This document shows positions 1-11,672 of a stretch of 64,000 bases of DNA, one piece after another (within the stretch, counting starts at the first letter, position 1; each line of letters starts with the position of its first letter). Both the position numbers and the translations under genes were made by a program. This DNA comes from Brassica napus (lineage: Eukaryota; Streptophyta; Magnoliopsida; Brassicales; Brassicaceae), in NCBI RefSeq assembly GCF_020379485.1, contig NC_063445.1, positions 52,353,422 through 52,417,421 of the forward strand, written 5' to 3'. The notes under the pieces were generated by a model. That model was given only the letters and a program-made list of their open reading frames with translations. It was not told where the DNA came from and made no database searches.

Positions 1-70
1 AGATTCAATGGCTTAGTGGTAACTGTCCTATATTTATGTCATACTAACCCGGGTTCGATACTTTCTTTCG
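1..70 (+). repeat. tRNA-derived SINE-like head (fragment)
   Basis: Positions 8-18 (tggcttagtgg) match the RNA polymerase III A-box consensus TRGYNNARNNG, and positions 51-61 (ggttcgatact) resemble a B box, about 33 bases downstream as in tRNA-derived SINEs. No cloverleaf can be drawn: acceptor arms are absent and the anticodon region is AT-rich, so this is not a functional tRNA gene. The window edge truncates the left side. Confidence 0.35.
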
Positions 71-1067
71 CATTGTTTTTTCATTTTTTACGAAAAAATA
101 AATGAGATGACGTGACAACTTTGGGCTCTCTGATTGGTTGATTTTCCTATCCTACGTGGACACCCTCTCCATGACTTATATTTGCCTTTTAGTATTGTAT
201 ATTGATTGGGAGCTTGGGCTACCTAATTGAATAAACATTGATATCCCTTTGCTATTTGTTTCTCTCCATGTTTGGTCTCCTCAGGTTAGAATTCATATGG
301 CTTACGTTATATTGAAACAATCATCAAATCCCTGTGTCTAACATACTCTTTAATATCTCTGCCCTGGTCGCCCAGGAGTTTCTCACTAAAGCCCTGGTCG
401 TTTCTCTGATGCAGCGTTAGAGGCAGCAACCAAAATAAACAAACAGATGCGAGCAATTTTAATGGTGTATTGCTATACAGTTGCCGCCGGCGACTGATAC
501 TGTTCGTCATTTCTATATTATTAGTTGTCGCTGTAAAAAACAGCGTCTCTACCACAATCTGTTCGTTCCTTTCTTTCACATTGTTTTTCATTTTTTACGA
601 AAAAATAAATGAGATGACGTGGCAACTTCGGGCTCTCTGATTGGTTGATTTTCCTATCCTACGTGGACACCCTCTCCATGGCTTATATTTGCCTTTTAGT
701 ATTGTATATATTGATTGGGAGCTTGGGCTACCTAATTGAATAAACATTGATATCCCTTTGCTATCTGTTTCTCTCCATGTTTGGTCTCCTCAGGTTAGAA
801 TTCATATGGCTTACGTTACATTGAAACAATCATCAAATCCATGTGTCTAACATACTCTTTAATATCTCTGCCCTGGTCGACCAGGAGTTTCTCACTAAAG
901 CCCTGGTCGTTTCTCTGACGCAGCGTTAGAGGCAGCGACCAAAATAAACAAACTGATGCGAGCAATTTTAATGGTGTATTGCTATACAGTTGCCGCCGGC
1001 GACTGATATTTTTCGTCATTTATATATTATTAGTTGTCGCTGTAAAAAACAGTGTCTCTACCGCAAT
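61..1067. repeat. 508-bp direct tandem duplication
   Basis: About 61-568 and 569-1067 are near-identical direct copies. Both start with ctttctttc-cattg, share the stretch from aaaaaataaatgagatgacgtg, and end with the same GTCGCTGTAAAAAACAG segment. Differences are scattered single bases. Neither copy has a credible gene; the short reading frames (one per copy) are the same shadow frame duplicated. Confidence 0.85.
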
Positions 1068-2578
1068 CGGCGATGTGTCACTAGCGGCGGAAGTTAGCAC
1101 CTTCTAACTCTCTATTTTGATTGGTTGTTGAGCTGTCATTAATTTTTTTTTTTGCATTTTGTTGATTGCTGCGTCAAATACAAGCGTTCTCGGAACGAAC
1201 AGATTAAGTGAAATAACTTCTGGATTCGAGACTAATGTGAACTGTCTTCGAGTAGAAAAAGGTATATACAATAGCTTTTTTTTTCCTTTCGTGTGACAAA
1301 ATGATTTTATATAGCTAATGGATTAAAGAAGTCATAAGAGGATCGTGCTTTATGTGCTTTTGCGCTGCCTACAAAGGAACTCAAGTTTGCGATTGGACCT
1401 ACATAATGCCCTAGCAGGTTGATGTAATATTTTCAATTTCCTTTCCACAGGTGGTAAGCCCCAACCGCGTACCAGCATCATGCTTATAGGACAAATAAGC
1501 TCCCACCGAAGTAAATCTTTAATGGAGTCTATATGCACACTTCTTGATGTCATGAATTCAATAAGAATTTCTTTTTACTTTGCATATTGTACTTAAATTC
1601 AAACTGTGTTACTTGTAACCTGAAGATGATTTGCCAACATGAAGACTGCATACGACAAGGGTTGCAAGAGTTTCTGGGTTTTTATAGCATTCTACAATGA
1701 CCACAAACTAATTTTCACACTTGCACATATACAGAAAAAATCCAAGAAAGCCGTGCAGTGTGAGAAATCAAGCAACAACAATACAACGTTGATCTATAAG
1801 AACGTTGATGCATGTCAAATCTGATGGATTGTAAAGGAAAACACAAGGATTTTGATAAGTTTTGTTGGTGACTCAGTCACTTACCTTCTCTATTCACATG
1901 GCTTCTTTAGCTGGACTAAAAGCGTTCAATATAGATGTTTTCTTTTCCTCCAATTGAATATTGTATGTTCTATCGATGCTACAGTTAAATTGACTTGCGG
2001 AGCAAGGGTTCAGCTCCTAAGACACTCAATCGGAAAGGATTTAGCTGGCAACATCATTGGATGATCTATACGCGGACGGCATAGAAAAGCTTTCACGGTC
2101 ACTCAAACGCGTATTGTACAAGTAAGGAAACAAAAACAATCTTTCATGCTTTTAATATTTTTGGTTGCTGTGAATTCTAACCTCAGCTCTTTTTATTCAT
2201 TACAAGATCGATGCTCCACTGAATGAGAGGGATGGGAGACTTCTAATGATGGTTCTACTTCTCCACCACAATGGAGCTGCGAAAATAGGAACAAGCTTCC
2301 AGTAAATTAAGGTAAATCATAAGAGAAACCCCATTCAAAACTCATTGTGTCAACATAGAATAGAAGTTCTAGTTTTTCAAAATCAGGTTTTGATTTATCA
2401 TGCAGGTCTGATTAATGTGTTTGTCACTGGTTGTTCCCAACTCTGATTGTGCTATGTACAATTATGCAAGTGTTTGTCTCAAGCTGTCTAATTATTTCTC
2501 TAACGATCTATAACTATTTGGATGAAGAGAGACGATATACTAGGTATGTTTTCACGTGCTAACTAGCGGCTGAGGAAG
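1068..2578. other. Intergenic, no supported gene
   Basis: Only short reading frames without recognisable motifs. A stretch near 2060-2290 could be decayed exons (two short open blocks separated by a possible GT-AG interval), but nothing identifies a family. Confidence 0.5.
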
Positions 2579-4279
2579 TTTGCAAGTAACTATCTTTTTT
2601 TTTGTCAAACAAACGATTATATTAAATCTAAAAGGGTTTTAAGTTATTACATTCGGAGCTATGCTCAACGGTAACAAGATAAAAACTGGAGGGAAACTCG
2701 ACAGTTTGATGAACACCAACAAAACAGAGACAAAACATAACAAACTTAACGAGAGATACTTGCTCGACAACCGGAGAACCGTGGGAAATCACCAGATGCA
2801 CCCCTAAGTAGGTTACTACCACGAGCATGAAATATTCGGAATCGACGTTGAATAAACCAACCAGCAAAGCTTGGAAGGAGGCGGAACGAACAAGAGCAGC
2901 TCTAACTCCGACGAAGCTCTCCGAAGAGACTAGGTGAATCTCAACAGAAACGGAGAGTATACCAGTCTTGGATTTGTCGCTGATGAACCGACTGGATGGA
3001 CCTTGAAACCGAATAGCGCAAGTGACAAAATTAGAGTTACTGCAAACTCTACTGACGTGTGATGGCTAGACAAATAGTGTTCTTAAGTTAAGCATAACAT
3101 CGCGGCTTTGGGCTAGGTGAACCCTGTACACTGAGGCTAAAGTTGTCTCCAATCCCATATAAACGATTGACTTCTCAAAGACCTCAGACCAACTAATATA
3201 GATAACGTAACTAGAATCCATGGTAAAGCGAGGACCTTGTTTAAAACGCAGCTTTGGACACCAACATTACCGTGCTGGAACACTCGAGCTTTTGCTGAAC
3301 CGAGTCTGGTTTGCTGTTTCATGGAATCCGTCAAGCTATAGATTAAGTATTGATCGTCTGAGCTGGGTTCCGAGTCTTTGATGAACCGCGAGGGGGGCTC
3401 TGAAAACCCACTGGAGGCGCAGTCTGGAGGGTTTGGCAGGTCCAACCGTGGAGGAAAGAACAGACCTTTGGCGGATTCAGTTCCTGGCTGAGGAAGGAGA
3501 CAAGGCCATAGTGGTCCACATATTGCAGATGATGGAGTTGGTGATAACCTTAAACTGTGTAGCTCAGCTCCGTTGAGAACATGCCAGGATGGAGCTGCCT
3601 CAATGTTAGATGAAAGCTTGTCGGCATAAAGACCAAGGAGGCAGTTAGCGAAGGTTGGTGAAATTCGGTTGGAGATGGTGACTGGTACCAGCGACTGAGG
3701 AGAACTGAGCCGAGCATGTGTGCTCTGTATAGACGTCGTAGGCGCCATATGAATAGATTCGGTGAAGGTACACACAGATTTAACACATCCACTCGCCTCA
3801 GTAAGTTGAGCAGTGACGAGAAGGGTAACAGACACGGGGGTGACGGCGAGCTGAGAAGGGGCATGGACGACGACCAAGCTAGAAGCAACAGAGATAGCAA
3901 CCAAGCGGCTGCGAGTAACTGTAGAAAGCACTGTTGAGAGGAGCAACCAGATGGAGAGAGCCATAGCTATATCTGGTTCCAAGGCTCGATTCCTTTGTTT
4001 CTGTCGTTGGATCCATGGAGGGCCCTTGCTGCCGAAGATTAGTTACAGAAGAAGCGGATGAAAGCAGAGACCGAGGTAGAAGACGACACTGTAGACGAAG
4101 AAAGAAAGCAGATCCGGCGGAGAGGAGTCCCGACGCCGGCGAGAGAAATCACCGGCGCCGGAAATCATGGCTTGGAGGTATGCCTCGGAGACTGTGCCTG
4201 GGAGGTTATGCGGCTAGGGCGAACTCAAACTCAACAATGATTATTGTTTTTGTTTGATGCATTTGCAAGTAACTATCTT
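2579..4279 (-). mobile_element. Poly(A) retroposon with 18-bp target-site duplication
   Basis: The 18-mer tttgcaagtaactatctt occurs at 2579-2596 and again at 4262-4279, flanking a 1665-bp insert (2597-4261). On the minus strand the insert ends in a poly(A) tract (the T run at 2597-2603), as expected for target-primed reverse transcription. A 281-residue minus-strand frame (3137-3982), rich in Ser/Leu/Val, shows no reverse transcriptase, endonuclease or zinc-knuckle motif. The 3' part (about 2600-2940) is homologous to the insert at 40839-41458: both translate to an LFNVDS-(D/E)-YF motif and end in a TTTGT(T)GAC-poly(A) tail. Most likely a non-autonomous LINE-like family or an amplified retrocopy; the source is not identifiable here. 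Confidence 0.8.
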
Positions 4280-4432
4280 ATTATATAAGATACAATCATG
4301 TGTCAGAGTGGCCTAAACATTATTTTTTCACTCTCTGAACTTTCATATCTCTTTTAGTTTAGATTATTAGAATTGCTAAGTAATCAGCAAGGCTTTATTA
4401 CAATCTAAATTTGATGTCCTGTTTGCAATACC

Positions 4433-4731
4433 CATGTTCGTTAAACGAACGCTGCGGCAGTGACTATAGATCAAAATTTAGAAGGAAACAAGAGTATCCA
4501 AAGGGATAGGGAGAAGAAAAGGTGACGCCGCCTCTCTGTTTTCAGTCGCCGAAAGGAGCAAAAAATGAAGAACAATGGTCGCTACTTTTTCTGGCGTCAG
4601 CGGCAACACCGGAAAGCTTCATTTTTCTGACGCAGCGTCTTTGTTTTTCAATTCATTTAATCAACGATGAAGAAACTTATGAACAAATCTCAGATGCCAA
4701 TGCCGAACGCAGCGTTCGTTAAACGAACATG
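4433..4731. mobile_element. Candidate MITE with palindromic terminal inverted repeats
   Basis: The left end (4433-4456, catgttcgttaaacgaacgc...) is the inverted complement of the right end (4708-4731, ...gcgttcgttaaacgaacatg) over about 24 bases with one or two mismatches. Each arm contains the 15-bp palindrome GTTCGTTAAACGAAC. The 299-bp interior has no credible coding capacity. I could not find a clear target-site duplication, so the exact borders and superfamily are open. Confidence 0.55.
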
Positions 4732-6287
4732 AGTAATGTTTATTTTCTAATCTTGGGAAGGTTTGGTGATCAAATCGGACTGGATGGGAAGACTTTACCT
4801 GACGGAGAAAGAAAGAATTATCAAAGATAAATTTACAATTGTAAGAGCTTCCACATGCATCACATGGTCTGTAAAAAAGAATATTCTTTGCTTTGAACAT
4901 AACATAATTGTTACAGGTAAGGTGTTATCGCAAAATGATTACAAAATTACATTAACTCACTTTCCAATTTTTAGATTCTTTCTCCTTATTTTCAAAAAGT
5001 TTATTACTTCCTTTAATATTATTCACTTCAAAATTGTAATTCTATTTTATAAAATCATAAAATATGTTCATTAGGCCTTTTATATTTTTATTGGTCACAC
5101 TTCACTTGATATTTGTTATTGACCATCTTCTGCGATTTTTTCAAGATCACTAATGTTAAAGAAATGGTAAAATATGATCTCAAAAAATCAATGACAATGT
5201 CAGTACAAAAAAAAGAGAGATAAATGACAATGTAAAGCCCAATTTAAGCCAAATTGGTATATGTAAATATGGATAGAATTGGTTAAGCATGTATTATATA
5301 AAATTACATATATAAATATAATTACTGGATGAATTAAGGTTAAGTAGTCCGGTCTAACTAGTGACCAAGGAATGAAAGGAAATAATGTATTCATTACTAT
5401 TCCTAATTTTGTTTTACTATTTATAAGGAATAGTTTTTTCTTTTCATTATTTTTCATTCTTTTTATTTTAGAGGAATATAGAACAAATTTGTTCGTCACT
5501 AAAATTGATAAAGAATAATCTTTCTTGTCATAAATTTATTTCTCTTCATTTTTTTCCTACTCATTTCTAATGTTTCTATAATGGTCACCGGTTAGACCCA
5601 AAATATCACACATGGCTAATAAGTTTAAATGCTATTTTCGTAATTAAAAATGGATGTTAGTTAGTTGGCTAGTAATATTAATAAATGGTATGAATTATTT
5701 TCTAAATACTATTTTAGTGATAAAACTAAAAAGTGCTATTTGTGAGATTTGCCAAAGAAAACAAGTTGTATGGTAAATATTTTTTTTTATCTAGTTGAAA
5801 ACAAGTTGTATGGTCTACCACGAGATTGTGAATATTTCATATAAATTCATAGAGTAGTAGGGGGAAGGGTTAAAGGAGAAAATATTAATCATAGATAGGA
5901 TGCACTTGATGTAAAAAAAGTTTTTTGGATAAATAAAATTTAACATTCATTCGAAAAAAAAAAATAATTAAAGATCAAGTCATTTCCATGTATCCCTTTC
6001 GTATATCAAAAGTTGCATTGAAACTAAAATCGCTGGGATATTTTATTTTACTGATCTGAGCACGTCTAAATATTCCTGACCTGATCATAAATTAAAGAAT
6101 ATGCTATTTTCGGGTGATAAATTTGCATTCTTTCAAACCCTTAGTGTGCTGTAGCAAATTCAGTGGTAACAGAAAGTAGCTGGTATTTTTCACTACATTA
6201 TATCAATTATTCCCATTTTAACATAAATGATCATTTCATTATTCACTGATATAATAGCTAGAAATATTTTCAGATTCGATATTATCA
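4732..6287. other. AT-rich intergenic / upstream region of ankyrin gene
   Basis: No coding region supported. AT-rich with several homopolymer runs; includes the presumed promoter of the ankyrin gene starting at 6288, but no unambiguous TATA box could be chosen. Confidence 0.5.
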
Positions 6288-9200
6288 ATGGGAAGGCCTG
6301 ATGTGGACTTTGATGGACGAGTAGCACAACCTTCAATACCACCAATAAACAATATTATATCCACACCATCTCTCAATGGTGAAACTATATCGATGGATCC
6401 AAAGACGATGTCTGCCGTAAGAGCGGGTAATGTAAATTACCTGAGAGATAACTACAGTTACGTTAGACTTGCTCCACGCTTAGTGACCAATCATGGAAAT
6501 ACAATGCTTCATCTTGCTGCATCATCGGGTCATGCCAGTCTAGTCCGTTATCTGATCAACGAATGCCCAAGTTTGCTAATGAAGTCAAACCTGATGGATG
6601 AAGTTGTTCTCCATGTTGCAGCAAGAACAGGCCATCTTGATGTTACGTTGCATCTAGTTGGTTTCATAAAAGAGATATCTCGTAATGCTGTCGGTGTTGC
6701 AAAAAGGATATATTTTGCTAAGAACAAAAACCAAGACACTGCTTTGCATGTTGCCTTAAAAGAGAAACACATGTTGGTCGCTTCCTATTTGGTCTCTGCA
6801 GAGAAAGATTTGTCTTTCGTTGCCAACAGCGATGGGTTTTCTCCCTTGTACCTTGCTATAGAAGCTGGACAGGCAGATCTTGTAGCAGCTATGTGTCACC
6901 AATCATCTGATTTACGTTCAAAGGTTGGAGGAAGATCCATCGTACATGCGGCACTGAAAGCTAAGCGGAAAGGTTTGTTGTTAATTTGCCACTAAACATA
7001 TATAGACCTTTAAGTTTCTTGTTCATGCTACTCATATTATTTCTCGAACAGATATCCTTACTGCTTTACTCAGCAAAGATGCAAGTCTTATTGACTTGAG
7101 AGATGAAGGACGGACTTGTCTTTCTTTTGGAGCGTCCATAGGATATTATAAAGGGATCTGCTATCTCTTGGACAAATATCTAGACATGGTTTATCTCAGC
7201 GATGATGATGGCTTGTTTCCCATTCATATGGCGGCCAAATATGGCCATGTCAAAATTCTTGAGGAAATACTTAAACGTTGTCCGGAGGCACTTGAGTTGA
7301 TTGACAAAGACGGTCAAAATGTTCTTCACGTTGCAGCAAGGAATGGAAAACTTGAACCGATCAAGTTTATCCTAAGAATTTATAAGGATAAGAACAAGAA
7401 TAAGTTGATTAATGAACAAGATGTGGATGGAAATACACCGTTGCATCTAGCCACCAAAAATTGGCACCCTAAAGTTGTTAGTATGCTTACTTGGGACAAT
7501 AGAGTTGACCTTAAGAAAACAAACAACAAGGGTTTCACAGCTTTGGATGTCGCCGAGGATAACATTGTTTCAGACTATGTATTCCATCAGGTAATATGTT
7601 TCTTCCATTCATGGTAGTTTCAAACTATTTCAAGGTTATGTGAAGCTTTTTTTAATTAAACACCAGTTTTTTTTCTTTTATTTTCCCTTTTATTCAACTA
7701 AAAAGAACCCCAGTTACTGGGCTGGACATGATTTTTTTTAAAAATCAAGTGAAATAACAAATCAATAAATTTTCTTATTTTTAAATTCGTGGAAAGTATC
7801 AAATATCGTTATTTGGATACTTGTTTGTTGTTTGTATCGTTATGTGTTACGTGTTAGTTGTTCAAGAAAATATTTGTTACTCAGTAAATTACGTGTTATC
7901 CGCTAAAATGTATTTGTTACTCAGTAAAAAGTACTTTTTTACTCGTTAAAAGTAGGGTTGGGCAACAAAACCGAACCGAACCGAGTCAAACCGAACCAAC
8001 CGAACCGTAACCGATTCAAACCGAACCAAAGTCTATTTCAAACCATTCGGTTGAAGATTTCCCTAACCCGAATGGTTCGGTTCGGTTTAAAACCGAACCG
8101 AACCGAGAAACCGATGTGTTTTTGTAATTATTTAAATTAAAAAAAATTAGTAATACCAATATACTAAAATTCTAATACTAAATCACATATTTTTCCATTT
8201 TTATCCATTAACATATATTCTTCTAACCTAATATGTAATCATCAAAATATTTGATTTAAAATATTTCATTCATTGCAGGTTTTTTAATTTTAATGATATA
8301 AGATACATTAGTTATGATGTCGAGTTTTTTTTTACTTTAGTTAATTTTCATTTGTTTTAATTCTTATATATACTTTTTGTGACTTTTAAAAAGTTTTTTT
8401 TTTCATTTTTATATTGAATTTAGTTCACATAGTTATGGTTACATAATTTATGTTGTAAAACATAATTTCTCTTAGAAAAATTAAACTAAGAAGAATCTAA
8501 TTAAACCGATCCAAAAAATAAACTGAACCGAATACAAACCGAACCGAATATAAACTGAACCGAACACAAACCGAACCAAACTAACTATGGTTTACTTCAG
8601 TTGGAAAAATACTAGAACCGAACTAACCAAATCGAACCGAACCGAACCCGAACCGAACAGAGAAAATAACTGAAGTGCCCACCCCTAGTTAAAAGGTAAT
8701 AGTATTTGTTACATATATTTTGTTTTCAAATACTACTAGTTGATGTCCCGCACCTTGTGCGGAATAATTCTTAATTCTAATGTTTATTTTCAATAAAAAT
8801 AATTAAATTAGATACTAATTTAGGTTCATTATAATTATAAAACTTCAATATTCATATTGCTAATAAATGTGTTAAATTACCTTCCTTTGTTTCATATTTT
8901 TATTTATGGGATGTGGATTTTGGATTAAAAAAAATTCTATAGTAATAATCAAATTAGAAAACTTGGATTTGAAATCAAACACTTATTGTATTTGGACTGA
9001 ATGGATTACAATTAATTACATCCCATAAAACGTTAACAAAATAACAATAGCCTATGGATGTTCAATTCGGTAAAACCGAACCATTTAAAACTGAACCGAA
9101 ATAGAATAGATAGTTTGGATTTAGTAGTATCAAATAAACCGAATGAATGTTATTTTGAAAACCCCAGTATATGGATATGGTTCAGTATATTAACCGATCC

Positions 9201-10483
9201 AACCGAATAAACCGAAGAAACTAAATAATTAAAATATATTAGTATACTTATATATAAATTTATAATAATATGTATTTGGATCACTATTTCCAATAAAATC
9301 AGAGAAACTGGCTATAATATTAGTCATTAAAACCATAAACTAAATATAAGATAAACATAATCATGATATTATCCGTAAATATTGTTAACATCAATTGTTA
9401 ACGTATATTTAATTAAATGTTCTAAATATCATGATAATTATATATTAATTTTTTTAAAAAATAATAGTATATATATGTGTAGAATAGGTTAATGTATATT
9501 TATTATCTTTAATAGATTATGATAAATTTATATATTAAAAAATATATATATATATTATTAATTAAACTGATGATTTATCGTAAAATAATGGAGAATGTGA
9601 CAAGTAAGCAATTCCACTAAAATCATGGAGAATATGACAAGTAAATAAATTCACTTTTCAAATAATAGTATAGATAATCAAGTATTTTGTAGATAAGCAT
9701 TTAATTTTTTGACAAGTAACGATTCAAGTCAAATAACTTGTAGGTATTAATTTTTTTCGTGGTATTTGATCCAACAAGTCAAGTAAACCAAATTACTTAA
9801 ACTAGCTTAACCCGAGTTGCCTGCCATGTGTAAATTTTCCATACAAATCTGTGTATTTGTATGTACAGAGATTGACTTGGTTGGCTTTGTGGAGTGGTGG
9901 TACACCAAGGAGTCCAACTACAAATGATCGTAGAATAATCATGAAGTTAGCAGATGGTGGGAGGTACAAAGATCAAGTCAATACTCTTCTGCTGGTTGCA
10001 ACTCTTGTAGCCACCATGACTTTTACTGCAGGACTCACATTACCAGGTGGTTACAACGGTTCTGCTCCCAACTTGGGAATGGCCGTTTTGACCAAGAAAA
10101 CAGCTTTCCAAGTCTTTCTTGTATGCGACACATTGGCAATGTACTGTTCCATCATTATTATAGTTGCCCTCCTTTGGGCACAGCTCGGTGATATTTCTAT
10201 CATACTCAAAGCGTTCTACATGGCACTTCCATTTCTCGGACTTGCGCTTACATCAATGTCGATAGCGTTTATGGCTGGCACATATGCAGCGGTAAGCCAC
10301 GTCCCTTTGCTTGGTTGCTTCGTTTTGGGTATCGGTGTCATCTTCCTGCTGGTCTTGTTGCTGTTCCTTGTTCCTTATGTGGCTCCAATTGGTAATATCC
10401 ATTCCTTTCTCGGACACCTTTTATACTACCCCTATTTCCTTAGGCTTTTGGCTGCTGGTGACAACAATAACAATAATGACTAG
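6288..10483 (+). CDS. Ankyrin-repeat / PGG-domain membrane protein (ACD6-like)
   Basis: Three exons, 6288-6972, 7052-7590 and 9869-10483, join in phase (685+539+615 nt) to 612 residues. Residues ~64-400 carry at least six ankyrin repeats (recurring TxLHxAxxxGH pattern, e.g. NTMLHLAASSGH, LFPIHMAAKYGH, NTPLHLATKNWH). The last exon encodes the PGG domain (RYKDQVNTLLLVATLVATMT then the LPGGYN motif) and about four hydrophobic segments, ending in a short Asn-rich tail. This architecture is that of the ACCELERATED CELL DEATH 6 family, plasma-membrane/ER proteins that act in salicylic-acid-dependent defence; the role of this member is inferred only from the family. The 2278-bp second intron is inflated by a hAT-type MITE and a Helitron, while all splice sites and the frame remain intact. 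Not one of the collinear chromosome 5 genes I recognise, so possibly a lineage-specific copy. Confidence 0.9.
7945..8695. mobile_element. hAT-type non-autonomous element in ankyrin-gene intron
   Basis: The 8-bp duplication gttaaaag at 7945-7952 and 8688-8695 flanks a 735-bp element (7953-8687). Its ends are inverted: left tagggttgggca, right tgcccacccccta-type (tgcccacccc-ta), the T/CAGGGGTGGGCA terminus common in plant hAT elements. Both sub-terminal regions are packed with ACCGAA/CCGAAC repeats (7970-8105 and 8500-8655), a frequent hAT sub-terminal pattern. No transposase. Confidence 0.9.
8736..9674 (-). mobile_element. Non-autonomous Helitron in ankyrin-gene intron
   Basis: Read on the minus strand the element begins TCTATACTATTATTTG at 9674 and ends with the hairpin CCGCAC-aag-GTGCGG, eight bases, then CTAG at 8739-8736. 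It is flanked by A (complement of 9675) and T (complement of 8735), the A^T insertion site of Helitrons. 939 bp, no Rep/helicase. It lies 40 bp downstream of the hAT-type element in the same intron. Confidence 0.88.
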
Positions 10484-11672
10484 AGAATCCTGGCTAAGCA
10501 ACTTTCAGGTTTCTTGTTAGTAACTCTGACCCCCAAATAAAACCTAACTTTCATGGTTATTGATTGTAAAGAACAATCATTTGTCCAATGCATGTAATAA
10601 TAAATAATTAATAATAATATTTTGTCATATGTTAAATGTAAAATCATAATAAATATTTTGCCAAAATATTATGTCAACTAAGTTTGGCAAAATATTAGGC
10701 AACTATCTGTGGTGTGTATTGAAAGCCTTGTATAATAAATAAGAAGGCTTGGAGTTATAATCCATACCATGTGAGTTGAGAGAGTTAAGTCCTAAAGAGT
10801 CTCTTGAGTCCTTTGTAATATGTTTGAGTGTTCTTAATAAAAATACATTTTTGTCTTATAAAGTATTTGCGTCTATATTCAAACACCTTATCGATATTCC
10901 TTTGATCTTAAACACATCATTTATGGTTGTACCTACTATGTATTTGTTATATTGGTATAACTGATTGCATTGACTGCATGAATGAAAGTTCAATATGTGT
11001 TATTTTAATTGAATTGGTTTGGTTAAGTGTGCTTATTTTTCGGTAAGTTATCCTATAAATTCATAGTTAAGCGTGTGTCTGAGACTTTGAGACGAAGTAG
11101 TGGAAAGATACCTGATATTTCGAAAAGTGATGCAGCTTAGTCACATTTGTTGGGCTTAAAGCAAACTTATTCATCAACCAAAGTCACAAAACATCCATTG
11201 CAATAAAAGGAAAAACAGGACACCGAATCAATAAGAGTTTCTGTCATAGAGTGAATTATTTAGGAAAAACAAAAAAAAACTACCCACCACATGGTTTCCT
11301 CTCTCACAAAGAGAGAATGTTATTATAATACTGAGATTAAAAAAAAACAAAATAAAAACTCCATAGATGTCGCAGACACACGACACGACCAAGGCTAACA
11401 CAACCATAGCAAAGCTTGCTCATTCTCCAACTGTTTCACTCTCCACCTGTTTTAATTAGTACCATATTTAGATATTAACCTAACCGTTACACAAAAAAAC
11501 ACAGAACCAGGTTTGAAACTTTCAATAGATATCCTTTACCTTGGCTAAAAGATGCTTTCTTCATTTAATTTCGAGTTATCTTCTGCGTGACCCCGCTAAC
11601 CCGCGCAGGCTGGTTCAGCCTTGGTGGTGTGCCATCTTCCTGAACCAGAGAAGGTGATGATTCCATTGATTG
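10484..11672. other. Intergenic between convergent ankyrin gene and eRF1
   Basis: Contains the 3' UTRs of the ankyrin gene (plus) and of eRF1 (minus); AATAAA-like signals occur near 10600. No further gene seen. Confidence 0.6.

Noticed and set aside
1..70. Functional tRNA gene
   Set aside because: A- and B-box-like motifs are present but no acceptor stem or anticodon stem can be paired.
3137..3982. 281-residue minus-strand frame as a host gene
   Set aside because: It lies wholly inside a retroposon bounded by 18-bp duplications and a poly(A) tract, and no host family is recognised.
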